NCBI GenBank assembly: GCA_959601025.1
Contig: CAUGOD010000002.1
Location: 62,001 to 126,000 of the forward strand
Direction: 5' to 3'
Length of the DNA: 64,000 bases
Source of the DNA: an uncultured Oscillospiraceae bacterium
GTDB lineage: Bacteria > Bacillota > Clostridia > Oscillospirales > Acutalibacteraceae
The translations under genes and the position numbers were made by a program. Under the pieces are notes generated by a model, which saw only the letters and a list, made by a program, of their open reading frames with translations, ran no database searches and had not been told where the DNA came from. Positions 1-9,199 of this stretch are shown here, piece by piece. The first letter of the stretch is position 1; every line of letters begins with the position of its first letter.

Positions 1-1734
1 AAATGGACCGATATCCTGCAGGAGGTCAACGCCCTCAACACGGAGATGAACAACCTTTACCGCCGGATTATCGTGGTGACCAGCACCAGCCCGGACACCT
101 ACCGCGATTATCAGCTGGACGTGGAGATCGACGGGCTGGTGGATACGCTGCAGCGCCTGTCGGACTCCCTGTCCTCCCTGGCGGATACCTTTGACGCGGT
201 CAACGGGGAAAAATCCACCCAGTCCGAAACCCTTCGCCGGGTGGCGGAGCAGCTCCAGAGCTTTGCGGAGGACCCGGACGAGATTCCGTCCCGTCTGGGA
301 AATTTCCGGGATAATATCGGCACCATTTCCACCTGGCTGCTGAACAATGTGAAGCAGCCGCTGGAGATTGATTACTTCGTGTTCCGCTCCACGGATCAGG
401 AGCTTCCCGCCGCAAAGGCCGGCTTCTTCCAGAGTCTCTGGTTCGGGGTGCGGCAGTTCTTGGCGACCTTCAGCAGCGATTACAACAGCATGGATGACTG
501 GGAGACGGACGAGGCGATTACGGTATGGTCGACCGACGGCCGAGACCAGGTGCAGGTGCTGAAGGACCTGATTACCAACGAATTCACGCCCCAGACCGGT
601 ATCCGCGTCAATCTGAACGTGGTACAGACCGGCTTTATTGAAGCAACCCTCGCCGGGCTCGCTCCGGACGTCGGCATCGGCATGGCCCGCGGCCAGCCCG
701 TCAACCTGGCCTGCCGCGGCGCGCTGGTGGACCTCAGCCAGTTTGATACCTTCGGCGAGGTGATGGCCCGCTTTTCGGAGGACGCGGCCGTACCCTATCA
801 GTACGACGGCGCGACATACGCCCTGCCGGTTACCCAGCTTTTCTTCATGATGTTCTACCGCACCGATATTTTCGGGGAGCTGGGCTTGGCCGTTCCCCAG
901 ACCTGGGACGAGGTGGACGACGTGGTCGCGGTGCTCCAGCGGAAGAACATGACCATGGGCCTGCCTTATACCACCGTTACCGCCCAGACGGCGGTGGATA
1001 CCGGCGTAGGCGCGAAGGACCTGTTCTCCCTCCTCCTGCTCCAGTATGGCGGGACCTATTACAACGAGGATCAGACCGCCACCGCGCTGGATTCCCGCGT
1101 GGCGCTGGACGCGTTTAAGCGGTGGACGGGATACTATACCGAATTGGGCTTCGACCTGACCTACGATTTCAACACCCGCTTCCGTACCGGCGAAATGCCC
1201 CTCGCCATCCAGAGCGTGGGTATGTACAGCACCCTGCAGGCCGCCGCTCCGGAAATCCGGGGACAGTGGGCGATGGCGCCGGTTCCCGGCATCGAGCGGG
1301 GGGATGGGAGCATCGACCGCTCGGTCGGCGCTTCCGGCACGGCCGGCGTAATCTTTGAAAAGGCGGAAAACAAGGAGGCCTGCTGGAGGTTCCTCGACTG
1401 GTACACCAGCACCGAAACCCAGAAGGAGTTCGGCGCCCGGGTGGAAAACCTGCTCGGCCCGGCCGCCCGGTATCAGACCGCCAACATCGAGGCCTTCAAC
1501 GACCTGCCCTGGAGCAGCGCCGAACTGGAGAACCTCGAGTTTCAGCGGAGCTTTGTGAAGGAGATTCCGGAGGTTCCCGGCAGTTATTTCGTCGCCCGCT
1601 GTCTCGACAACGCTTTCCGCGACGTGTTGTACAGCAGTAAGAATCCCCGGACGGCGCTGGAGGCGGAAAACGAGAACATCAACCGGGAGCTCGAGCGCAA
1701 GCGTATCGAGCTGCGCTCCCGGAAAACGCGCTGA
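1..1734 (+). CDS. Extracellular sugar-binding protein of ABC transporter (5' partial)
   Basis: The reading frame is open from base 1, so the start and signal peptide lie outside the window; 577 residues are visible. The first ~170 are helical and rich in Leu/Glu/Gln. From about residue 172 a family-1 type solute-binding domain begins (ITVWSTDGRDQ, later FMMFYRTDIFGELGL and PQTWDEV, typical of sugar-binding proteins). The C-terminal ~25 residues are highly charged. Known family: such long substrate-binding proteins with an N-terminal helical extension accompany DUF5696-containing ABC loci in Firmicutes. Two permease genes follow directly, so this is inferred to deliver an oligosaccharide to them at the outer membrane face. 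The substrate cannot be told from sequence. Confidence 0.88.
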   Translation, partial: KWTDILQEVNALNTEMNNLYRRIIVVTSTSPDTYRDYQLDVEIDGLVDTLQRLSDSLSSLADTFDAVNGEKSTQSETLRRVAEQLQSFAEDPDEIPSRLGNFRDNIGTISTWLLNNVKQPLEIDYFVFRSTDQELPAAKAGFFQSLWFGVRQFLATFSSDYNSMDDWETDEAITVWSTDGRDQVQVLKDLITNEFTPQTGIRVNLNVVQTGFIEATLAGLAPDVGIGMARGQPVNLACRGALVDLSQFDTFGEVMARFSEDAAVPYQYDGATYALPVTQLFFMMFYRTDIFGELGLAVPQTWDEVDDVVAVLQRKNMTMGLPYTTVTAQTAVDTGVGAKDLFSLLLLQYGGTYYNEDQTATALDSRVALDAFKRWTGYYTELGFDLTYDFNTRFRTGEMPLAIQSVGMYSTLQAAAPEIRGQWAMAPVPGIERGDGSIDRSVGASGTAGVIFEKAENKEACWRFLDWYTSTETQKEFGARVENLLGPAARYQTANIEAFNDLPWSSAELENLEFQRSFVKEIPEVPGSYFVARCLDNAFRDVLYSSKNPRTALEAENENINRELERKRIELRSRKTR

Positions 1735-1793
1735 AAACCAACGAAACAAAGCCGTTCGCCTGCCGGCGGACGGCGTGCGGGAAGGGCTTGATT

Positions 1794-2729
1794 ATGACTA
1801 TGCACCATCTGCATCGGAGGAAACGCTATCCGCGCGGCTATCTTCGGCAGGAACTGAAAAGGGCCCGCGTCAGCTATCTGCTGATGGCGCCGTTTCTGTT
1901 TTTCTTTATCCTGCTTACGGTGATCCCGGTGCTGGCGTCCATCTTTTTCAGCTTTACCTATTTCAATATGCTGGAGCCGCCGACCTTCGTGGGCCTGATG
2001 AACTACGAGCGGATGTTCCTGGACGACGGCACCTTCCTGATTGTCCTGAAAAATACCCTGCTGTTCGCCTTTGTCACCGGGCCGATCAGCTACCTGATTT
2101 CCTTTTTCTGCGCGTGGCTGATCAATGAGTTCGGGCCGAAGCTCCGCTCGGTCTTCACCCTGGCGTTTTATGCGCCGGTGCTGACCGGCAATCTCTTCTT
2201 CATCTGGACCTACCTGTTCAGCGGCGACCAGTACGGCATCGTGAACAGCACCCTGATGAACCTGGGCATTCTGGGCGACCCGGTTCAGTGGCTTAGCGAC
2301 CCGAAAACCGTGCTGCCCGTGCTGATGATTGTCCAGCTTTGGGCAAGCCTTGGCACCGGCTTTCTCGCCTTTATCGCCGGGTTCCAGAGCATGGACAAAA
2401 GCCTGTTCGAAGCGGCTTCGATCGACGGGATCAAGAACCGCTGGCAGGAGCTGTGGTACGTCACCATCCCGTCGATGGCTCCCCAGCTGATGTTCTCCGC
2501 CGTGATGCAGATCGCCGCCTCCTTCGGCGTGCGGGAGATTATCCAGATGCTCGCCGGCTTCCCCACCACCCAGTACAGCGCCGACACCATCGTGACCTAT
2601 ATCCTCGATATCGGCACCGTGCGGTTTGAGATGGGATACGCCTCCGCGATCGCGGTGTTCCTGTTTCTGCTGATGCTGCTGACCAATTTCATCATAACCC
2701 ACGCGCTGAAGAGGTTCAGCGTGGATTGA
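1794..2729 (+). CDS. Sugar ABC transporter permease (MalF/UgpA type)
   Basis: A 311-residue inner-membrane permease with six predicted membrane segments; the first is around residues 23-45. The binding-protein-dependent permease loop EAASIDG, which docks on the ATPase, lies near residue 205 and is followed by the usual IP-SM-P pattern. A TTG at 1788 is also in frame, but GGAAGGG at 1780-1786 is correctly spaced for the ATG at 1794. The gene follows the binding-protein gene by 60 bases and precedes the second permease, the normal order for a CUT1 carbohydrate importer. No ATPase gene is in the window, which is usual for CUT1 systems served by a shared MsmX/UgpC-like ATPase (family knowledge). 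Confidence 0.93.
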   Translation: MTMHHLHRRKRYPRGYLRQELKRARVSYLLMAPFLFFFILLTVIPVLASIFFSFTYFNMLEPPTFVGLMNYERMFLDDGTFLIVLKNTLLFAFVTGPISYLISFFCAWLINEFGPKLRSVFTLAFYAPVLTGNLFFIWTYLFSGDQYGIVNSTLMNLGILGDPVQWLSDPKTVLPVLMIVQLWASLGTGFLAFIAGFQSMDKSLFEAASIDGIKNRWQELWYVTIPSMAPQLMFSAVMQIAASFGVREIIQMLAGFPTTQYSADTIVTYILDIGTVRFEMGYASAIAVFLFLLMLLTNFIITHALKRFSVD

Positions 2730-2794
2730 CGCCGCAGGCCCCTTCTCCGGCTGGATGGAGCGGGGCCGCCGAATGAAACGCAAAGGGTGATTCT

Positions 2795-3652
2795 GTGACC
2801 AAGGGACTCTTTAAAAAGAACATCAATCGTTCGATAGGCGGCAATCTGCTGGTGTTTTTGGTTGTACTGCTCCTGGCATGCTTTATGCTGCTGCCGATTG
2901 TGTATGCCGTGAGCTCCGCTTTCAAGCCGCTGGATGAAATATTCATTTTTCCGCCGCGGATGTTCGTGCGCAAGCCCACGCTGGACAATTTCGTCCAGCT
3001 TGCGCAGATAACCAGCTCCTCCTGGGTTCCGCTCAGCCGGTACATATTCAACTCCCTGTTTGTCAGCGCGGCAGGCACCGTCGGCCATATGCTGATGGCC
3101 AGCATGGCGGCCTATCCGCTCGCCAAGCATCACTTCATCGGGCAGCGGACCATTTCCGGCGTGGTGAAGCTCTCCCTGCTGTTCACCTCGGCGGTCACGG
3201 CGATCCCGCAGTATATCGTGATGTCCAGCATCGGGATCGTCAATACCTACTGGGCGCTGATCTTTCCGGCTTTTCAGGCGGCGCTCGGCCTGTACCTGAT
3301 GCAGAGCTTCATGGGCCAGATTCCGGAGGAGATGCTGGAGGCGGCCCGGATCGACGGCGCGGGCGAGCTGCGGATATTTTGGCGGATTGTGATGCCGAAC
3401 GTCAAGCCCGCTTGGCTGACCGTGATTATTTTTTCCTTCCAGACGGTATGGAACAACGTCGGCTCCAGCGTGATTTATGATGAAAAGATCAAGCTGCTGG
3501 GTTCCCTGTTGACCCAGGTGACGGCCGCCGGCACCGCCCGCGCGGGCGCGGGCGCGGCGCTGGGCCTGATCCTGATGATCCCGCCGATCCTGCTGTTCGT
3601 TCTCTCGCAGCGCCGGGTCATCGAAACCATGTCCACCTCGGGCATGAAGTAG
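2795..3652 (+). CDS. Carbohydrate ABC transporter permease (MalG/UgpE type)
   Basis: A 285-residue membrane protein, partner of the permease just upstream. It starts at a GTG preceded by AAAGGGTGA. The first transmembrane helix is at about residues 15-37. The EAA loop reads EAARIDGAG near residue 187 and is followed by a conserved IVMPNVKPA segment. It ends QRRVIETMSTSGMK; the Q-R-x-x-xE-x-M-x-x-S/A-G-x-K tail is typical of MalG-like permeases. It should form the heterodimeric channel with the 1794-2729 product. A 65-base gap separates the two genes and no terminator is seen between them, so they are probably co-transcribed. Confidence 0.94.
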   Translation: MTKGLFKKNINRSIGGNLLVFLVVLLLACFMLLPIVYAVSSAFKPLDEIFIFPPRMFVRKPTLDNFVQLAQITSSSWVPLSRYIFNSLFVSAAGTVGHMLMASMAAYPLAKHHFIGQRTISGVVKLSLLFTSAVTAIPQYIVMSSIGIVNTYWALIFPAFQAALGLYLMQSFMGQIPEEMLEAARIDGAGELRIFWRIVMPNVKPAWLTVIIFSFQTVWNNVGSSVIYDEKIKLLGSLLTQVTAAGTARAGAGAALGLILMIPPILLFVLSQRRVIETMSTSGMK

Positions 3653-3740
3653 GAGGGGCGCCCGTTCCCGTCCAGAATTTTGCGATCTTCGGGGCGAAAC
3701 CGCCTCGTCAGAAAGCCGGAAAGGCGTGATTTGGATTACC

Positions 3741-5843
3741 ATGAAGGCGATGAAGAAAAAGCGGCGCGGCGCCGGCGGTCCAGCGCTGCTGGCGGCACTA
3801 CTGGCCTCCCTGCTTTGTTTTCCCGGCGCGGCCGAGGGAACGTCTTTCAGCTATACCTACGATTACTGGAAGAATTCGGTGGAGGTTCCCACTCCCTATA
3901 CGGCGGAAAAGCCGGTCACCGGCGAAGCACTGGGGCAGGGGAGTCTCAGCACGCCGCAGGACCTGTACGTTACCAAAGCGGGAGATATATATATCCTCGA
4001 TTCCGGCAACAGCCGGATCCTGAAGCTGGACGGCGCGCTTCAGTGTCAGGAGACGATCACCCTGAAAGACGCGGCCGGAACGCCGATTGAATTTCAGGAT
4101 GCGCAGGGAATTTTTGTCGAGGAGAGCGGGCGGCTTTATGTGGCGGACAAAAAGGCCCGGACGGTATATGTCGCGGAAAGCGGCGGCTCGGTCGTTCAGC
4201 AGATCGGCGCGCCCCCGGCCGACAAGGTGACCGACGATTTCGACTATACCCCCGCGAAGGTGGCGGTGAATTCGGCCGGCATTATCTATGTGATTTCCGC
4301 CAACACCTATTCCGGCGCGCTGATGTACGAGCCAAACGGCCAGTTCATCGGCTTCTATGGTGCGGAACGGGTGGCGGTTACGCCGCAGCTGCTGCTCCAG
4401 CGCTTCTGGAAAAGCATTCTGAGCGAGGAAGCGGCCTCCGGTATTATGCGGAGCGTTCCGACCTCCTTCATCAACTTTGACCTGGACGACGGCAATTTCG
4501 TGTACACCATCAAGGGCGGCACGGCCCGCGGGGTCGGCCAGGTCCGGAAGCTGAATTCCCTTGGCGAGAACATCCTGTTCAACGAGGAGGGGGCGCAGGC
4601 GGCCTTTGGGGACCTCGACACCTATTACGACAACCAGACCAACAGCGATATCACCACCACCCTCAACGACATTTCGGTGGATGAGGACGGCTTCATCACT
4701 GTGACCGACAGCACCCGGGCCAGGGTTTTCCAGTACGACCAGAACAGCAACCTGCTTTACGCCTTCGGCGGGCAGGCCAACCAGTACGGCACCTTCCAGT
4801 CCCCGGTGGCGGTGGATTCGGTCGGGGATCGGCTGCTGGTGCTGGACGCAGGGGCGAACTGCCTCCATGTGTTCACCCCCACCTCCTTTGGCGCGAACGT
4901 CCGCCGGGCTATCCTGCTGTACAACGACGGTCAGTATGAAGAAGCGCTGGAGCCGTGGGAAGCCATCCTGGCTGAGGACGCCAACTATGAGCTGGCCAAC
5001 GTCGGCATGGGCAAAATCTACGAGCAGACCGGCGAGTACGACAAGGCGATGGAGTATTACCGCCGCGGCAACTACCGTACGGGCTATTCCGATACCTTCA
5101 AGGAGGAACGGGCGGATTTCATCCGCGGAGCCTTCCCGGTCATTCTGGCTCTGATCGTTCTGCTGGTGCTCGGCATGGTGCTCTATACCCGCTATAAAGA
5201 GAAGCGCCGGAAGAGCGATTATGAAGTCACCTTCAGCAAATGGCGGTACCCTTTCCAGGTCAGCCTGCATCCTTTCAAGTCGTATTACGATCTGAAGGTG
5301 GAGAAGAAGGGCTCTGTCCTGATGGCGAACCTGATCGTTTTCGCCTTTTTTGTCACCAGCATTGTCCACAGCCAGCTGACCGGCTTCCATTTCAACGAAA
5401 ACCGCACCGACCAGTTCAATGTCTTCGTATCCCTGGCGACTACCGTCGGCGTGTTCGTCGTCTGGGTGGTGTGTAACTGGGCGGTCAGCACCCTGGCCGA
5501 CGGCGAAGGAACCTTTAAGGAAATTTGGATTTTCACGGCTTACGCGATCCTGCCCTATGTGATCGGCCTGATCGTCCTGACGGTCCTCAGCAACGCCTTC
5601 ACGCTGGAGGAAGCGAGCTTCTATCAAATCGCGCAGGCGATCGTATATATCTGGACCGGCGCGAACCTGCTGATGGCGACCCGGGAGGTCCACCAGTATT
5701 CGATGGCGAAAACCATTGCGATCATGCTGGGTACCCTGCTGGGAATTTTCCTGGTGCTGCTTTTCGTAACCATCGCCTACAGCATGTTTACCCAGCTGGT
5801 CAGCTTTATCGGTATGATTTATAACGAAATCCGCCTGAAATAG
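3741..5843 (+). CDS. Membrane-anchored NHL beta-propeller / TPR / Yip1-domain protein
   Basis: About 700 residues. An N-terminal signal sequence (KKKRR then a hydrophobic stretch ending near FPGAAEG) leads into an extracellular beta-propeller of NHL-like blades, with repeated motifs such as PQDLYV-GDIYILDSGNSRI, GRLYVADKK and DRLLVLDAGANCL. At roughly residues 385-445 lies a TPR-like pair (YNDGQYEEALEPWEAIL, YEQTGEYDKAMEYYRRG), then a transmembrane helix (LALIVLLVLGMVLY). The C-terminal ~200 residues are a Yip1-type multi-pass domain (FKSYYDLKVEKKGS, then four to five helices). Proteins of this layout travel with DUF5696/ABC loci in Firmicutes (family knowledge); the function is unknown. A surface sensor or scaffold for glycan capture is an inference. 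An in-frame GTG exists at 3726, but GGAAAGG ends only one base before it. Confidence 0.85.
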   Translation: MKAMKKKRRGAGGPALLAALLASLLCFPGAAEGTSFSYTYDYWKNSVEVPTPYTAEKPVTGEALGQGSLSTPQDLYVTKAGDIYILDSGNSRILKLDGALQCQETITLKDAAGTPIEFQDAQGIFVEESGRLYVADKKARTVYVAESGGSVVQQIGAPPADKVTDDFDYTPAKVAVNSAGIIYVISANTYSGALMYEPNGQFIGFYGAERVAVTPQLLLQRFWKSILSEEAASGIMRSVPTSFINFDLDDGNFVYTIKGGTARGVGQVRKLNSLGENILFNEEGAQAAFGDLDTYYDNQTNSDITTTLNDISVDEDGFITVTDSTRARVFQYDQNSNLLYAFGGQANQYGTFQSPVAVDSVGDRLLVLDAGANCLHVFTPTSFGANVRRAILLYNDGQYEEALEPWEAILAEDANYELANVGMGKIYEQTGEYDKAMEYYRRGNYRTGYSDTFKEERADFIRGAFPVILALIVLLVLGMVLYTRYKEKRRKSDYEVTFSKWRYPFQVSLHPFKSYYDLKVEKKGSVLMANLIVFAFFVTSIVHSQLTGFHFNENRTDQFNVFVSLATTVGVFVVWVVCNWAVSTLADGEGTFKEIWIFTAYAILPYVIGLIVLTVLSNAFTLEEASFYQIAQAIVYIWTGANLLMATREVHQYSMAKTIAIMLGTLLGIFLVLLFVTIAYSMFTQLVSFIGMIYNEIRLK

Positions 5844-5879
5844 CGGAGCGACGGGCGGACTCTCTCCGCCAACCAGCGC

Positions 5880-5900
5880 GGGCGGCGTATCGCCCTTTTT
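5880..5900 (+). terminator. Small hairpin with U-tract between propeller gene and DUF5696 gene
   Basis: GGGCG at 5880-5884 pairs with CGCCC at 5891-5895 and is followed by TTTTT at 5896-5900. The stem is only five base pairs, so this is a weak attenuator candidate that could step down expression of the DUF5696 gene rather than a full stop. Confidence 0.3.
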
Positions 5901-5956
5901 CAAGAAGGATGTTCGTCCCAGCGGGCGGAAAATCCGGAAAGGACATGGATTTTGTT

Positions 5957-8230
5957 ATGAAGAAAGGGAAAGTCATTCTGAGCGCCGCCGTTTCCCTGGC
6001 GGCGGTGGCGGCGATTGTCCTGCTGTTCATTACCATCGCCCGGCCGTCCCAGTCCGCCGGATCGGGGACGGGAGAGGGGGAGGGGACGAGCGGGACGAAT
6101 ATCCAGTTTACCCCCTCCAACAACCACGAGGACGGGTTCACGGTGGTGGCGGAAAACGCCTCTCTGCGGCTGAGCGCGAACATGAAGCAGGGGTATATCC
6201 GGCTGGAGGATAAGGAAAGCGGAGCGGTCTGGGACAGCTCTCCCGATGGTTACGACACGGACGAGAATTTGAAGGGCGCGGCCAAGGTGTCGCTCGGTTC
6301 CCTGCTGAACATCAAGTACGCCGACCGCGATTCCAATACCACCACCCAGAACGCCCGTGCGGGCGTAGTGCTCAAGGATAACCTGAACGCCGAACCGATT
6401 GCAAACGGCGTGCGGTTCGAGCTGTATTTTGAAAAGGAAGGCTTTCTGATCCCGGTGGAGATCACATTGGAGGAAACCGGCCTGAAGGTGAACGTCCCAA
6501 TCCAGGAGATTGAGGAGGAGTCCGACGACCTGAAGCTGACCGGGATTATCCCGCTGCCGAACTTTGGTGCGGCCGGCGCGGAGGAGGAAGGCTACTTCCT
6601 TGTTCCGGACGGTTCGGGCGCGCTGATTGAATTCAATCAGCGCGGTTCCTTCGCCGAGTATTCGCAGGAAATCTATGGCAGAGACCTCGCGGTGATTGAC
6701 GCGACCCGGAAGACAAAGACACAGACCGCCCGTCTGCCGGTGTTCGGCATGAAGAAGGGAGATGCGGCGTTCCTGGCGATCATCACCGAGGGGGACGCCC
6801 GCGCGGCGGTGAACGCCGCGGTCCGCAGCAGCAAAAGCCCCTATAACGTGGGAAACGTGGAGTTTACCTATCGTGACAGCGCGACGGTGGAGGTCAGCCA
6901 GAAAACCTTTGAGTCCACCAAGGTGAATATGTTCGAACCCGCCCGCTCCCAGTTGGAGTCCTTTACGGTGGAATACCGTTTCCTCAGCGGCGGGGAAGCC
7001 GATTATGTGGGGATGGCGCAGGCCTACCGGCGGTATCTTGCCGAGGAAGAAGGGGTGGAACCGGTGGAGACCGGGGAGACCACGCCGCTTACCCTGTCCC
7101 TGCTGGGCGGCGTGATGCGGCAGGAAAGCGTGCTCGGCATCCCGGTCAACCAGGTGGCGCCGATCACCTCTTACGAGGACGTCCGTACCCTGGCTCAGAC
7201 CCTGCTTGACAGCGGGGTGAAGGACGTGACCTTCCAGTACCTCAGCTGGGGAAAGGGTGGAACTCAGAACCGCATCCCGGTCGGTCTCTCGGCCGAGGGA
7301 GGGCTCGGCGGCATGAGCCAGCTGAAAAAGACCCTCTCTCTGCTTCAGGAAAACGGCATGGAGATGTATCTGGACGTCAACCTCACCGACATCCAAAAAA
7401 GCATCTGGGGCTTCAACGGAAATTATGATTCCGCCAAGTCGGTGCAGAAGGAACCGGCTATCGAATACCAGTACAAGATGAGCACCTTTCAGCAGGATTC
7501 GCTGGGGACCATGACCTTCCTGCTCAGTCCGCGGAAGATTCTGGAGGCCAGCCAAAGGATCGCGGCCAAAGCGCAGAAGCTGGAATTCGCCGGTTTTTCC
7601 GCCGCCACCCTTTCGGAGAAGATGTATTCCGATTTCGGCGACAGCCACGTTGATCGGGGCAGCGGGGAAGCGATCTGGCGGCAGGCGATGGAAAATCTGG
7701 CGGGGGCGAAGGGGGCGCTGATGGCGTCCGAGCCGAACGCCTACGCCTTTTCGAGCGCTACGCTGCTCACCGACGTACCGATCGATACCAGCGACTTCAC
7801 GGCCCAGACCGAGGCGGTCCCCTTCTACCAGATCGCCCTGCACGGGCTGATCCCGATGACCACGCCGTCGGTGAACAGTTTCACCGACGAACGGTTCTGC
7901 GTGCTGAAGGCGGTGGAAACCGGCATCGGCCTGAAATACACGCTGGGGATGCAAAACATTGAAAAGCTGCGGGAAACCGACGCGGCCGGCCTGTATTATA
8001 TTGATGCAAAGAGGTGGACGGAACAGGCGATCGACGATTACAAAGAGGTGTCCGCCGTCATCTCCCGCTTTGCCGGGGAGGAAATCCGGAACCACGAGAA
8101 GCTGGCGGACGGCGTTTACAGGACCACCTTTGAATCCGGCGCGGTGGTCGTCAATTATACCGATGCGGACGTTGCCGCAAACGGCGTCGAAGTGGCGGCG
8201 CAGGGTTTTGCCGTGATGGGGGTGCAGTAA
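5957..8230 (+). CDS. DUF5696 domain-containing membrane-anchored protein
   Basis: About 757 residues. An N-terminal transmembrane anchor (GKVILSAAVSLAAVAAIVLLF) is followed by a Gly/Ser/Glu linker. The next part is beta-rich (about residues 55-330, with VPDGSGALIEFNQRG). A TIM-barrel-like region follows (VTFQYLSWGKGG, MYLDVNLTDIQKS, LMASEPNAYAF), then a short beta tail (TTFESGAVVVNYTD). This matches what is known of DUF5696 proteins, which are exported, sit in carbohydrate ABC operons and are suspected glycoside hydrolases; no activity can be assigned from the sequence. GGAAAGGA at 5936-5943 is one base from an ATG at 5945 and 13 from the ATG at 5957. The second is chosen because long spacings from GAAAGGA recur in this genome (for example the gene at 29690). 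Confidence 0.85.
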   Translation: MKKGKVILSAAVSLAAVAAIVLLFITIARPSQSAGSGTGEGEGTSGTNIQFTPSNNHEDGFTVVAENASLRLSANMKQGYIRLEDKESGAVWDSSPDGYDTDENLKGAAKVSLGSLLNIKYADRDSNTTTQNARAGVVLKDNLNAEPIANGVRFELYFEKEGFLIPVEITLEETGLKVNVPIQEIEEESDDLKLTGIIPLPNFGAAGAEEEGYFLVPDGSGALIEFNQRGSFAEYSQEIYGRDLAVIDATRKTKTQTARLPVFGMKKGDAAFLAIITEGDARAAVNAAVRSSKSPYNVGNVEFTYRDSATVEVSQKTFESTKVNMFEPARSQLESFTVEYRFLSGGEADYVGMAQAYRRYLAEEEGVEPVETGETTPLTLSLLGGVMRQESVLGIPVNQVAPITSYEDVRTLAQTLLDSGVKDVTFQYLSWGKGGTQNRIPVGLSAEGGLGGMSQLKKTLSLLQENGMEMYLDVNLTDIQKSIWGFNGNYDSAKSVQKEPAIEYQYKMSTFQQDSLGTMTFLLSPRKILEASQRIAAKAQKLEFAGFSAATLSEKMYSDFGDSHVDRGSGEAIWRQAMENLAGAKGALMASEPNAYAFSSATLLTDVPIDTSDFTAQTEAVPFYQIALHGLIPMTTPSVNSFTDERFCVLKAVETGIGLKYTLGMQNIEKLRETDAAGLYYIDAKRWTEQAIDDYKEVSAVISRFAGEEIRNHEKLADGVYRTTFESGAVVVNYTDADVAANGVEVAAQGFAVMGVQ

Positions 8231-8232
8231 GC

Positions 8233-9186
8233 GTGAAAGGCTCGATGAAAAGCTCCAAAAAGAAGACCGGAACCGCAGCGTCCGCTGCGGCCCGGGGCAG
8301 CCGGCTGACAATCGAGAACAGACGCTCCCTCTGGGGGCTCGCATTCATCTCGCCCTGGGTGATCGGGATTATCGTTTTCTTCGTCTTGCCGATGTTCCAG
8401 TCCATCATTTATTCGTTCAGCGACATCAAGGTAACGCCCAACGGCTTTGAACCGGAATTCGTCGGCTTCGCCAATTTTTCGTATTTCTTCACACAGGACA
8501 CCTTTTTCCTGCAGTACCTGACCGAATCCATCGTCATGATTATCCCGGAAACGCTGCTGATTGTTTGCTTTAGCATGTTCATTGCGGTGCTGCTCAAGCA
8601 GAAGTTTCTGGGGCGGACGCTGGCCCGCGCCGTGTTCTTTTTCCCGGTAATCATCGCCTCCGGCGTGGTCATCACCATTCTGAAAGAGCAGGTGATGATG
8701 AGCGGCTCCGCCGTTACCGCCATGCAGCCGGGCTATATGTTCAAAGCGCCGGACATGGTGGACGTGTTCGCAGCCCTCGGCCTGCCGGACTTCCTGCTGA
8801 CAGCCATTACCTCGGTGGTGAACGAGATTTTCGACCTGACCTGGAAATCCGGCGTGCAGATTCTTCTGCTGCTGGCGGCGGTGAACAACATCCCGGCCAG
8901 CTCTTACGAGGTGGCGGACATGGAAGGGGCGACCGGATGGGAGAAGTTCTGGAAAATCACCTTCCCCATGATGGCCCCCACCCTGCTGGTCGCGATCATT
9001 TACACGATCATCGACGGATTTACCGATTACGGCAACAAGGTTATGCAGATGCTCAACAGCTTTTATTCCAAAGGCGATTATGAGTACAGCGCGACCATCG
9101 GCGTGATCTACTTTGTCTGTGTGCTGCTGGTGATCGGTCTGGTCAACCTGATTGCCTCCCGTACGATTTCCTACTCAACGGATTAA
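8233..9186 (+). CDS. Sugar ABC transporter permease, second pair (MalF-like)
   Basis: A 317-residue permease starting at GTG two bases after the DUF5696 stop codon, so it is probably translationally coupled. A basic N-terminus (~35 residues) precedes the first membrane helix (WVIGIIVFFVLPMFQSIIYSF). The ATPase-docking loop is degenerate (EVADMEGATGWEKFW instead of EAA--DGA-----F) but keeps the G and the following FPMMAP. It pairs with the next gene. This is the second permease pair in one locus, so either two transporters with different substrates are encoded or the pairs serve different binding proteins; the second binding protein is at 13025. Confidence 0.92.
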   Translation: MKGSMKSSKKKTGTAASAAARGSRLTIENRRSLWGLAFISPWVIGIIVFFVLPMFQSIIYSFSDIKVTPNGFEPEFVGFANFSYFFTQDTFFLQYLTESIVMIIPETLLIVCFSMFIAVLLKQKFLGRTLARAVFFFPVIIASGVVITILKEQVMMSGSAVTAMQPGYMFKAPDMVDVFAALGLPDFLLTAITSVVNEIFDLTWKSGVQILLLLAAVNNIPASSYEVADMEGATGWEKFWKITFPMMAPTLLVAIIYTIIDGFTDYGNKVMQMLNSFYSKGDYEYSATIGVIYFVCVLLVIGLVNLIASRTISYSTD

Positions 9187-9199
9187 GGAGGCCGCGAAC

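Noticed and set aside
5900..8344. Minus-strand open frame of ~810 codons opposite the DUF5696 gene
   Set aside because: Composition (Arg, His, Gly) and absence of SD or domains mark it as a shadow of the real plus-strand gene.
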